A DNA stretch of 41,950 nt from Ruminococcus sp. GTDB lineage: Bacteria; Bacillota; Clostridia; Oscillospirales; Ruminococcaceae. The DNA is taken from assembly GCA_017623515.1 (NCBI GenBank), contig JAGAOV010000023.1, forward strand, positions 1-41,950, given 5' to 3'. How positions within the stretch are numbered: position 1 is the first letter of the stretch; every line of letters starts with the position of its first letter. Both the position numbers and the translations under genes were made by a program. The notes under the pieces are model-generated. The model did not search any database. It saw only the letters and a program-made list of their open reading frames with translations, and was not told the DNA's origin. Below, piece after piece: positions 33,606 to 41,536 of this stretch.

Positions 33606-33635
33606 AAAGACCAAATAAAGACCAGCGAAAGACCA
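33606..33635 (+). repeat. three AAAGACCA direct repeats at 11-bp spacing
   Basis: AAAGACCA starts at 33606, 33617 and 33628, separated by AAT and GCG. The exact one-helical-turn spacing suggests a protein-binding iteron, for example arm sites of a recombinase or of a transfer/replication protein. It lies at the left edge of the region with mobile-element genes. Confidence 0.7.
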
Positions 33636-33730
33636 AATCATTTTGGCGTACTCCTGTTATTATACGTTAAATGAGAACCGTGGTGAGAGCTGTTGAGAAC
33701 TTTCACCGCATATCAACGGAGGTAATAACC

Positions 33731-34147
33731 ATGAGCAAATACAAGAGCGAACAGACCGCATACAGTCCACTGAAAAAGAAATACGTTCCGCTGTGGAAGC
33801 TGGACACCAACACCGTGACAGTCACACACTTCAACGCCGATACGCAGACCGAGGAGAGCAAGACTTACAACACCGATTTCATCAGGTATCATCTTCATTT
33901 CTCTGAAAGCCATTGCCCCGACAGGCTTCGCAGGCTCGTCAATGAGGGTAAGATCATACAGTACCTCGATGATATGGAACGGAAAGTCAGCGATGCTATC
34001 TCTCGTCAAGTTGAGCTTTGGAAGCAGACTGACAGTTGCTATCAGAAAGCTGTTCTCAGCGGTGATTCCGAGAAGATGCTCGGTCTGGAGAACTGCTTCG
34101 TATACATGGCGAGAGAAGCAGTTTTTGAGTGTATGGTTTATATTTGA
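33731..34147 (+). CDS. TnpV-like transposon-associated protein
   Basis: A 138-aa soluble protein without signal peptide. The central segment RYHLHFSESHCPDRLRRLVNEGKIIQYLDDMERKVSDAI (about 72-110) matches the pattern of TnpV proteins (R-x2-L ... L-x-x-G-K-L-x-x-Y-L-x-D-I), which ride on clostridial transposons and conjugative elements with no known activity. GGAGG lies before the ATG at 33731; an upstream ATG at 33671 lacks an RBS. It stands alone between the direct repeats and the AIPR gene. The assignment rests on a weak pattern. Confidence 0.6.
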   Translation: MSKYKSEQTAYSPLKKKYVPLWKLDTNTVTVTHFNADTQTEESKTYNTDFIRYHLHFSESHCPDRLRRLVNEGKIIQYLDDMERKVSDAISRQVELWKQTDSCYQKAVLSGDSEKMLGLENCFVYMAREAVFECMVYI

Positions 34148-34216
34148 TCGTTTACGGCAGTGCCTTTGGGTGTAGGCAAATAATCGTGACTTGTTACTAT
34201 TATTATGGAGAATGCA

Positions 34217-34258
34217 TTGACAATATGTTGATATTGTGCTATAATAATATTGATATTA
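34217..34258 (+). promoter_or_regulatory. AIPR-gene promoter overlapped by two inverted repeats
   Basis: A perfect TTGACA (34217-34222), 17-bp spacer and TATAAT (34240-34245). CAATAT-GTTG-ATATTG (34221-34236) fills the spacer, and TAATAT-TG-ATATTA (34245-34258) covers the expected start site. A strong promoter masked by two palindromes suggests tight repression. Confidence 0.78.
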
Positions 34259-34302
34259 TGTCGTATATTGTTATTTTGATGTACATTATAAAGGAGTATA
34301 AA

Positions 34303-36051
34303 ATGGCACTTACAAAATATGAATCGTATTATAATTCTATAAAAACGTATATTAGTGAAATCAGAAAAGATAATGAGTATAACAATGACTCTTTAGCTTT
34401 TGCGCACTGGTATTTGAAAAATCATTTTAATCTTAGTGATCAGCAAGTCTCGGAAGCAATAATTGACGGTGCTGATGATTTAGGAATTGATGCTATCATA
34501 TTTGACGATACAAATAATTCTTTATATGTTTTTCAATTCAAATTTCCAAGTAAATCTGATAATACTAATTCAGAAATAGTACAAGGAGATATCTTAAAAA
34601 CCTTTAATGGATTTAATACATTAATCGATAACGGGATTCCATATCTTGGCACTAACACGAGATTTAGAGATTTCAAGGAACAGATTAATGATACTTTTAT
34701 TGATGAATACAAAATGTTTTTTGTTAGCTTTAATAAAGGTATTATTGCTAACGAAACAATTATAGACAACAATAAGAAACTATTTAAAAACAATTATGGA
34801 AATGATTTAAATGTAATCATTCATAATAGAGATGTTATTTCTAGTATATATGAAAAGATAAACAGAAAAAATAACATAACCATTTCTTTGAAGTATAAAC
34901 AGATCCAATCAGCTTATAATGTTGCTTCGAGAGAAATTGATTCCTATGTAGGTTTTGTTAATTGTAAAGATTTAGTTTCAGCTATTAAAGAAAACATCTC
35001 AACAATTTTTGACGAAAACATTCGTTTATACGAATATAACTCAACCGTAAACAATGGAATATATAGAACTGCAACATCATCAAGCGAATCAGATATGTTC
35101 TATTTTTATAATAATGGAATAGTATTTATTTGTGATAAAACGCGTAATAGCCCTGCATCTAATGAGATAATACTTGAAGGAGCTTCAGTTGTTAACGGCT
35201 GCCAATCGTTAAATGTTTTGTATAATGCACATAATGATGAGAAACTTTCAGACGATGCATGTGTGTTAATACGTATTATACAAATTGCCGATTTTAATCA
35301 AAGAAGACAGATTACTGAATTTCTTAATTCTCAGACACCAATAAGAGATAGCTATTTCATATCAAATCACCATGCTATAAGAAATCTGCAAGAACAATTA
35401 CTCAAAAAAGGTTACTTCCTTGAAAGACAAATCAACGAGTATAAATACAAAAAGGAACATGGCGATTCACTATCATATGGAGATGATATCATTGTTCTGC
35501 AACTAGAAGAAGTTTTACAATATTTCACCGGATATTGGATTAATAATTCCGCTAGTGCAGCTAAGCGCGGAAAAGGTTCATTATTTGATAAAAATAAAAT
35601 AGATGAATTGCTTTCACAAATCAATGCAGATAAAGTAATAGAAGCTGTAAATACTTATCACGATATATCAAGTGTATTAACTATGTACCGAAAAACAAGA
35701 CGTAACGATGAGAAAACTGAGTTCTCTTCATATCTTGGAATTAGCCAACAAGAGTTACTAGATCACATTGATGAATACAGATTTATGAATACAGGAGATA
35801 TTCTTTTGCTGAATGTTGTTTCAAATTTAAAACGACACTATGAAAAACTTGGTTTACAAAATATCACTATAAAGGATTTGATTATTGATTCTATAAATAT
35901 AGTGAAAGGTATAGCATCTAAGTCTAGCGTAACTAATATGGCTGCGTTCACAAAAAACACTAGTGTTTTTTCAGAAGCACAAACTAAAGTAAGTAAATTG
36001 AACCAAAGATATGCCATAGAGCAAGAAGAAGCATCAACGATGTGTTATTAA
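34303..36051 (+). CDS. AIPR-family (abortive infection/phage resistance) protein
   Basis: A 582-aa cytoplasmic protein. The N-terminal part has a Mrr-like nuclease core: DDLGIDAIIFDDTNNSLYVFQFKF places D63, Q78 and K80 in a D...QxK (PD-(D/E)xK type) arrangement. The central AIPR region has FYNNGIVFICDK and EGASVVNGCQSLNVLYNAH (near 290-325), then RRQITEFLNSQTPI. AIPR proteins are linked to phage resistance and often sit beside DNA methyltransferases, as here. The gene is strikingly AT-rich with unusual codon use compared with its neighbours, a sign of transfer. AAGGAG precedes the ATG at 34303; the 58 codons upstream contain the promoter and are rejected. A terminator follows. Confidence 0.85.
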   Translation: MALTKYESYYNSIKTYISEIRKDNEYNNDSLAFAHWYLKNHFNLSDQQVSEAIIDGADDLGIDAIIFDDTNNSLYVFQFKFPSKSDNTNSEIVQGDILKTFNGFNTLIDNGIPYLGTNTRFRDFKEQINDTFIDEYKMFFVSFNKGIIANETIIDNNKKLFKNNYGNDLNVIIHNRDVISSIYEKINRKNNITISLKYKQIQSAYNVASREIDSYVGFVNCKDLVSAIKENISTIFDENIRLYEYNSTVNNGIYRTATSSSESDMFYFYNNGIVFICDKTRNSPASNEIILEGASVVNGCQSLNVLYNAHNDEKLSDDACVLIRIIQIADFNQRRQITEFLNSQTPIRDSYFISNHHAIRNLQEQLLKKGYFLERQINEYKYKKEHGDSLSYGDDIIVLQLEEVLQYFTGYWINNSASAAKRGKGSLFDKNKIDELLSQINADKVIEAVNTYHDISSVLTMYRKTRRNDEKTEFSSYLGISQQELLDHIDEYRFMNTGDILLLNVVSNLKRHYEKLGLQNITIKDLIIDSINIVKGIASKSSVTNMAAFTKNTSVFSEAQTKVSKLNQRYAIEQEEASTMCY

Positions 36052-36073
36052 ACGAAAAATGAAAAAAGGCAAC

Positions 36074-36115
36074 AAATCCAGCTACGCTATAATAATGAGT
36101 AGCTGGATTTTATAT
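36074..36115 (+). terminator. terminator of AIPR gene
   Basis: AAATCCAGCTAC (36074-36085) pairs with GTAGCTGGATTT (36099-36110), then a T/A-rich tail. Confidence 0.85.
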
Positions 36116-36210
36116 ATATTAAAGTTTCACTCCAGCATCATACTTTTTTGTTGTGTATCCATTGTAAGTAACTGCGAATAAAAGCCTAATTGTATCCGTA
36201 TTTATCAATA

Positions 36211-37176
36211 TTACTTGTGAACGCATTTCGCAGCTTCCTTAGCCACATACCAAAACATGACCGGCGGAATAGCATTTCCCAATGCACGATACTGTGCCGA
36301 TTCCGTTCCGACCAATGAGAACTTCTCAGGAAATGACTGTATCCTTGCGACTTCACGAGGAGTAAATCTCCTGTATCTGCCGTCAACCATAAGCACTGGA
36401 TCTGTGCTGTTAAGTGATACTTTAGCAAGGTGCGATCCGACAGTATTACAAGGCTTTGTAATGTCCTGTGCCCTGCCTTTGTTCATAGTCTCTCTGTTTT
36501 TCATCATACCCTGAACTGCACGTTCGCTAAAGAAGTATTTCTCTGCAACAGCAGTATCAATTACCTTTTCAAGAGGAACATATTCATTTTCCTCAGTAAT
36601 AGGCATATCAGGGAACTCGAACTTAATGCCGAGATCGTTCCTGAAACCAACTATAATAACACGCTCACGCTTCTGAGGGACGCCATAATTTGCGGAATTA
36701 AGCAAGCTGTGAGTTACCGTATAGCCGCTTTTCTCAAATTCCTCTATGATAAGCGGAAATGCTTCTTTTTTGTTTGCTGACATAATTCCCTTTACGTTTT
36801 CAGCAATGAAGCACATAGGCTGTTTCTCACGAAGAATGCGGCACATTTCAAAGAACAGCTTTCCTCGGTCATCTTTAATGCCCAGCCTCTTAGGATTTTG
36901 AGCTACTATTGAAAAAGACTGACAGGGAAATCCGCCTGTAAGAATATCAAAATCAGGAAGTTCCTCAGACTTTACTTCACGAATATCTCTGTTATCAGGC
37001 TTTATTCCGAAGTTCTCCTCAAACAGCCTGCAAGCATTATCATCTATATCATTGGCATAGACTATTTCCATATTATTGCTCGGATAGTATTTCCCTAAAA
37101 AGGTGAAATCCCCCAACAGTCCCATATCTGTGCCTCCGCAGCCACAGAAAAGAGACGCAACTTTTAATCTACCCAT
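36211..37176 (-). CDS. DNA (cytosine-5) methyltransferase A
   Basis: A 321-aa C5 methyltransferase. Motif I is SLFCGCGGTDMG (8-19), motif IV GGFPCQSFS with catalytic C85, motif VI AENVKG (125-130), motif VIII QKRERVIIVGF. Motifs IX-X are TPREVARIQSFPEKF and ALGNAIPPVMFWYVAKE. A short variable target-recognition region lies around 190-245. It overlaps the DUF3883 nuclease gene by 13 bp, as third gene of its operon. It probably methylates one strand of the host site to protect it from the nuclease. The sequence recognised cannot be read from the gene. Confidence 0.95.
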   Translation of the reverse strand: MGRLKVASLFCGCGGTDMGLLGDFTFLGKYYPSNNMEIVYANDIDDNACRLFEENFGIKPDNRDIREVKSEELPDFDILTGGFPCQSFSIVAQNPKRLGIKDDRGKLFFEMCRILREKQPMCFIAENVKGIMSANKKEAFPLIIEEFEKSGYTVTHSLLNSANYGVPQKRERVIIVGFRNDLGIKFEFPDMPITEENEYVPLEKVIDTAVAEKYFFSERAVQGMMKNRETMNKGRAQDITKPCNTVGSHLAKVSLNSTDPVLMVDGRYRRFTPREVARIQSFPEKFSLVGTESAQYRALGNAIPPVMFWYVAKEAAKCVHK

Positions 37177-38585
37177 GTCAACAACTCCTCAAAATTACCT
37201 ATTTCAGCCTTGTTTGTGCTGAATGTTATATCTGCACCGTCTTTCGGTACCATTTCAATAAGATCCTTCTTGTAAAGACCAACAGGGTCTTGTATCAAGA
37301 ACAGTTTCTTTTCAGTTTTGCTTATCATAAGGCGATAAACATAGTAACGATCCTTCAATGTGCTTGCTGTATTCCACTCATTCGGTGTAAGGTGAACTTT
37401 ATTGAAATGCAATGGTTTTGAACTGATCGTTGTTTTTACTTCTATGTATCTCTTGCGTTCGTCAAGCTCTACGGACTGAATATCATATCCAACTGCAAAC
37501 TGTGTCGGTATACGCTTGATAAGGTGTATCAAGTCTGCACGTCCACCAATCTTGACTCGCTGGCATTCGTGAGAATGGACGAGACTTTCACCCATATCGC
37601 CGATATCCTTGGTTCTGAGTCCCTCGGTATCTTCGAGTGCTTCATCGAAGGCAGCATAAGTCTGCTTTTTAAGCTCTTGATACTCGTCTGGATCATTAGC
37701 AATAAAGGCAAGAAGATCCGTCTCAAAGTCTGTTTCCTTAATATCACGGTTTACATAAGCGAACCAATCGTCATAGCATGACTTTATTTCCTCGTAGGAA
37801 GCCGTCCTTCTTTTGATGAAGCCGTCATACTGATTGAACCACTCAGTTGAATTGATGAATTTCAGTATAGCTTCATTTTCAAGCGTATTGATATAGTAAT
37901 TCTTCCCTCCATATACAGCAAGCAGGTTGGCTATCTCCATATAGTCAAGAATGTCGCCTGCATATCTTATAACATCGCCTGTTTCATCATACTCCACCTT
38001 GTTATCTCTGTTCTCAGTGATACGCTTCCACACCTTTTCAGGAGCTTCGTTATCCCTTGTACATCTGAGATCATTAAAGATACAGTGACAGGCTTCTGCT
38101 TTTGTGATATACTGTCTTTTACCCGTGCTGTCCTCTGCGTATTTCAATACAGAAAGAATGTACTGGGCTGGCTTAAAGTGAATACCTGCTTCAATTTGTT
38201 TGGATATTTCCTGCACTTTTAAATGAGCACCAGGGTACTGAAAATTATAAAGGTAAAACTTAAAAAACTCAACAAGGTCTTCTTTCTTTGCAAGCTCTAT
38301 CGCTCTGAGACCAGGTTTTGTTATATTACCGTCAAATTCAAGAAATCCAAATAAAGCGGATATCTCGGTTCTCCAATTGTTTATAGTTTTAAGTTCCTTG
38401 ACGCTATTTCCAGGGTAACGGTATATAGCATTGTTCAGCTCGTCAGCAAATTCTTCCTTGTCGGCTGCTGACATCTTTGAAATCTCGGTAGCCATGTAAA
38501 CGAGAACATTTTCTACATCGTTCTTGAAACGTGGTCTGACATGATGAATTCTAAAGTAAAGATCGTCTGGAATTTGATATTTCAT
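37164..38585 (-). CDS. DUF3883-domain nuclease-like protein, probable restriction enzyme
   Basis: A 473-aa cytoplasmic protein. The first 340 residues are mostly helical with no motif I recognise. The C-terminal DUF3883 domain (about 345-440) has VGYDIQSVE, then RYIEVKT about 13 residues later. This is a D...ExK core (about D368, E381, K383) of the PD-(D/E)xK nuclease fold, followed by LTPNEWNTA...YYVYRL. It sits between two C5-methyltransferase genes, overlapping one and 5 bp from the other, so it is best read as the restriction subunit of this modification locus. An in-frame GTG at 38594 exists, but GGAG is spaced for the ATG at 38585. Specificity unknown. Confidence 0.8.
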   Translation of the reverse strand: MKYQIPDDLYFRIHHVRPRFKNDVENVLVYMATEISKMSAADKEEFADELNNAIYRYPGNSVKELKTINNWRTEISALFGFLEFDGNITKPGLRAIELAKKEDLVEFFKFYLYNFQYPGAHLKVQEISKQIEAGIHFKPAQYILSVLKYAEDSTGKRQYITKAEACHCIFNDLRCTRDNEAPEKVWKRITENRDNKVEYDETGDVIRYAGDILDYMEIANLLAVYGGKNYYINTLENEAILKFINSTEWFNQYDGFIKRRTASYEEIKSCYDDWFAYVNRDIKETDFETDLLAFIANDPDEYQELKKQTYAAFDEALEDTEGLRTKDIGDMGESLVHSHECQRVKIGGRADLIHLIKRIPTQFAVGYDIQSVELDERKRYIEVKTTISSKPLHFNKVHLTPNEWNTASTLKDRYYVYRLMISKTEKKLFLIQDPVGLYKKDLIEMVPKDGADITFSTNKAEIGNFEELLTWVD

Positions 38586-38590
38586 ATAAA

Positions 38591-39634
38591 TCACTCCAAG
38601 TATTTAAGCAATGCTTCTGCAATAGCCTGAGCCATTAAAGGTGGAACAGCATTTCCTACCTGTCTGAACTGCTGTGTCTTATTTCCCTCGAAAATAAAAT
38701 CATCAGGAAATGATTGAAGCCTTGCACATTCTCTCACAGTTGGTACACGATTGTATTTATAATGGAAATGATGCCTGTGACCTGTATCAATAGTAGGCGC
38801 AGGCTTGTCACTACGGAATCTTGTCCACGCAACATGAAAATTACGACTGTTTATAAATTCTTCAGGTAAGTCTTTATAGTTTCCGCCATCGGGTACTAAA
38901 GATATAATATGCTTAACTTTCTCTGAATGAGAAGCTGCAATATGATTTCTTACCTTATCAGAGCGTTCACGCATGAGCTTCTGATATGAATTTGAAGGCT
39001 CAGTTGCATAATCATCGGGGTCGATACCTAAAGTGTCAATTAGCGGTGGAAGGTCGGAAAGAGCCATTTCACAAGTGACCATATCCTTTTTGAGGATAGA
39101 ATCAAAATCAAATTCCTTATCTTTCAGACCAACGAATACCACTCTGCGTCTGCTCTGTGGGACACCATAGTCAGCAGCACAGAGGATTCTGTACTGTACT
39201 TTGTATCCTAAAGCGGTGAGCCGTTCGATGATACTGTCTTTTATCTGCCCTTTAAAAAGGCTGACAAGCCCAGGAACATTCTCAATAACAAATGCTTTAG
39301 GTCTGATTTCTTCTACAAACCTTATATAAGATAGATAGAGCTTGTTACGGGGATCATCAAATTTTCTCGGTCCGGACAGAGACATTCCCTGACAAGGGGG
39401 GCCGCCTATGATTATGTCTATTTTTTTGTTGCCAATTCTGTTTTTTACATCAGCGTATTTCAGTTGAGTAATATCACCACAGATTGAAACAGCTCCATTA
39501 TGGCTATGTTCAAATACATTAAGAGCCATTTGATCGTTATCTATACCCAGCAGGATATTAAAGCCTGCACTTTCAAAGCCGTAGGACAATCCTCCACAGC
39601 CACAAAATAAGTCGATTGCGTTATAATTACTCAT
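38591..39634 (-). CDS. DNA (cytosine-5) methyltransferase B
   Basis: A 347-aa C5 methyltransferase, clearly different from methyltransferase A. Motif I is DLFCGCGGLSYGFESAG (8-24), motif IV GGPPCQGMSLSG with catalytic C81, motif VI IENVPGL, motif VIII QSRRRVVFVG. Motifs IX-X are RECARLQSFPDDF and QFRQVGNAVPPLMAQAI. GAGGTG precedes the ATG at 39634; the seven extra codons upstream lack an RBS. It is the first gene of the three-gene operon behind its own promoter. Two distinct C5 enzymes with one nuclease suggest an asymmetric recognition site, each enzyme modifying one strand (inference). Confidence 0.95.
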   Translation of the reverse strand: MSNYNAIDLFCGCGGLSYGFESAGFNILLGIDNDQMALNVFEHSHNGAVSICGDITQLKYADVKNRIGNKKIDIIIGGPPCQGMSLSGPRKFDDPRNKLYLSYIRFVEEIRPKAFVIENVPGLVSLFKGQIKDSIIERLTALGYKVQYRILCAADYGVPQSRRRVVFVGLKDKEFDFDSILKKDMVTCEMALSDLPPLIDTLGIDPDDYATEPSNSYQKLMRERSDKVRNHIAASHSEKVKHIISLVPDGGNYKDLPEEFINSRNFHVAWTRFRSDKPAPTIDTGHRHHFHYKYNRVPTVRECARLQSFPDDFIFEGNKTQQFRQVGNAVPPLMAQAIAEALLKYLE

Positions 39635-39667
39635 AGTACACCTCAATAAAAACACTTACTCAATGTA

Positions 39668-39696
39668 ATTATAGCACATCACGAAACAAAATGCAA
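39668..39696 (-). promoter_or_regulatory. promoter of the methyltransferase/nuclease operon
   Basis: On the minus strand, TTGCAT (39691-39696), a 17-bp spacer and TATAAT (39668-39673). Confidence 0.75.
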
Positions 39697-39810
39697 TGGT
39701 ACAAACCGATAATTTGCCTATTTTTCATCGAACTGTAACCTTGACTCCACCGGGATCAAAGTCCCTCAAAAAGAAAAGAGCCAAGAAGCAAGCTCCTCAG
39801 CTCCATAACC

Positions 39811-40518
39811 TTATTCAATCCCCGTAAACATAACCTGATAACTCAGCCCTGTAAACTCCCTGAGAAAGTCCATATCCGAGAAATTCAGTCCGTAGTTGTG
39901 CGTTTTACCGCTGTCCTTGCCCGTGTAGAGATACTCCATTTTCTCCTGATCGAGATGCTCAGTGCGTAATGCTTCACGGTCAAAACCTTTTTCTTTCAGA
40001 TGATACAGCACGATGCGTGAGAGCTGCACCTGCACGATGCGGTAACTCTCGGTATCAGCACAGTGGTCGAGAATACCCAGTATATCGAATATCGTTTCAG
40101 TGTCCTTCAAATGCTCGGTATCGTATTCGGTTTCGGGAGCATACTCTATATACTTATCATTATTCAGAAACTGCACCGTACAATTCACATAGGGAATGAT
40201 CTTGAGCTGCATTTCCAGGCTGATCTCACTTCCACGGCGAAGGCTAACCCACCTCTGTGAAAGGGAGCTTACCGACTTGAACACACTTCTTTTCTTATTT
40301 GCCTGCGGAATGATCGGTGTATCGTCCTCGTTTATCAGGTAATCTATCGGAACATCGAAATATTCCGCAATTCTCGTTATCATGTCGAGGTTCGGCATAC
40401 CGTCATTCACCCATTTGGTGACGGTCGCAGCCGAAATGCCCAGTTCGGTGGCTAACGCTCTCGGCTTCAAACCGTGTTCATCGCATAATTCATTATATTT
40501 TCTCCAAAAGATGGTCAT
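39811..40518 (-). CDS. XRE-family transcriptional regulator
   Basis: A 235-aa regulator. The N-terminal Cro/C1-type helix-turn-helix (about 8-62: ALATELGISAATVTKWVNDGMPNLDMITRIAEYFDVPIDYLI) is clear. The C-terminal 160 residues are an unassigned, mostly helical domain. GGAGG precedes the ATG at 40518; an ATG eight codons upstream overlaps the RBS. It is divergent from the DUF3987 gene. The intervening promoter contains the palindrome GCTAC-TTAG-GTAGC, a likely operator. It may control the mobile element or the adjacent modification operon. Confidence 0.88.
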   Translation of the reverse strand: MTIFWRKYNELCDEHGLKPRALATELGISAATVTKWVNDGMPNLDMITRIAEYFDVPIDYLINEDDTPIIPQANKKRSVFKSVSSLSQRWVSLRRGSEISLEMQLKIIPYVNCTVQFLNNDKYIEYAPETEYDTEHLKDTETIFDILGILDHCADTESYRIVQVQLSRIVLYHLKEKGFDREALRTEHLDQEKMEYLYTGKDSGKTHNYGLNFSDMDFLREFTGLSYQVMFTGIE

Positions 40519-40576
40519 TTTGTGTTCCTCCAATTTGTGCAAAAGGCAGAACTTAACTTGTTCTGATTATTTTTAC

Positions 40577-40606
40577 TTGACAAACGCTACTTAGGTAGCA
40601 TATAAT
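40577..40606 (+). promoter_or_regulatory. promoter with palindromic operator upstream of the DUF3987 gene
   Basis: TTGACA (40577-40582), an 18-bp spacer and TATAAT (40601-40606). GCTAC (40586-40590) and GTAGC (40595-40599) form an inverted repeat inside the spacer, well placed for repression by the divergent XRE regulator. Confidence 0.75.
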
Positions 40607-40711
40607 ATGATTTAGAGATTGAAACGTGTTATTTCATTTCATATTATAGCACATCAAATGCAATCTGTCAAGATAAATAAAGAAAAAATAACAGACAAAG
40701 GAAAAGACAAC

Positions 40712-41536
40712 ATGAATACTATTCAATGGAGAGAACCCCGACCGCTTCGGCAGAGTGCGGACGCTATCCCTTTTCCGCTCGATGCGTTGCCGACTGTCCT
40801 GCGAAACATGGCGCAGGCAATCTCGGTCACGACTTCCACCGACGTGGGAATGGCAGGGACGGCGATGCTCTCAGCCGTGGGCTACTGTTTTACTGGTCTG
40901 TACAGATTTGCAGGAAAAGCAGACCATACCGAACCGCCTGTGCTGTATTCGATCATCATAGCACAGCCTTCTGAAAGAAAAAGCTCTGTGATGCACTTCA
41001 TCAAAGCTCCGTTCGACAGCTTTGAGAGCAAGTACAACAAGGATCACCGTGAGGAAATGTACAAGGCACAGCAGGACGTTAAGGCTCTGGAAGCCCGTGT
41101 GAAGGCTATGGAGAAAGAGGACGAGCCTGACACCGCCGCAATCGCCAAACTCCGTGTCCAGGCGGATAATATCCGAAACACTACACCAATTAGGATAGCC
41201 GTTGACGATATAACCCCCGAATCTCTTGTTATAGAACTGAGTGAGAATGATTCTCTGCTGATGATCTCCGATGAAGCCGGAATGCTTTCCAACTTCAACG
41301 GCAAGTACAATGGTGGTATCCCGAACCTCGACTTACTTCTGAAATCGTGGAACGGTGAGAAGTACATCTGCAACAGAGTTATCCGAGGGCGAACGGAAAT
41401 TCCCCGTCCTTATCTTTCTGTTGCACTCGCAGGTCAGCCATGGATGAAGCGACTCCGCATCTGCACATCGACTACATTCCTGTCGGTCACTACAAGCGTG
41501 GGCAGGATACGCAGAACGGCATCGCCCAGGCTCTGA
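40712..41536 (+). pseudogene. DUF3987-domain gene, truncated at a chimeric junction
   Basis: The open frame is 274 aa. The first roughly 243 residues fit the DUF3987 family found on clostridial mobile elements: PFPLDALPTVLRNMAQAIS, then IIAQPSERKSSVMHFIKAPF with a Walker-A-like loop, DDITPESLVIELSEN, and PRPYLSVALAGQPW. After GQPW (about 41442) the protein loses all resemblance and ends in low-quality sequence (MKRLRICTSTTFLSV) at 41536, where the family normally continues. From 41440 a different frame encodes a relaxase. A deletion or rearrangement, or an assembly join, has removed the end of this gene. AAAGGA precedes the ATG at 40712. Confidence 0.8.

Noticed and set aside
34129-34302. N-terminal extension of the AIPR open frame
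   Set aside because: This stretch contains the consensus promoter and palindromes; AAGGAG is placed for the ATG at 34303.
39740-39810. Terminator downstream of the XRE regulator gene
   Set aside because: The minus strand is T-rich, but the stems (GAGC/GCTC) are too short to support a call.
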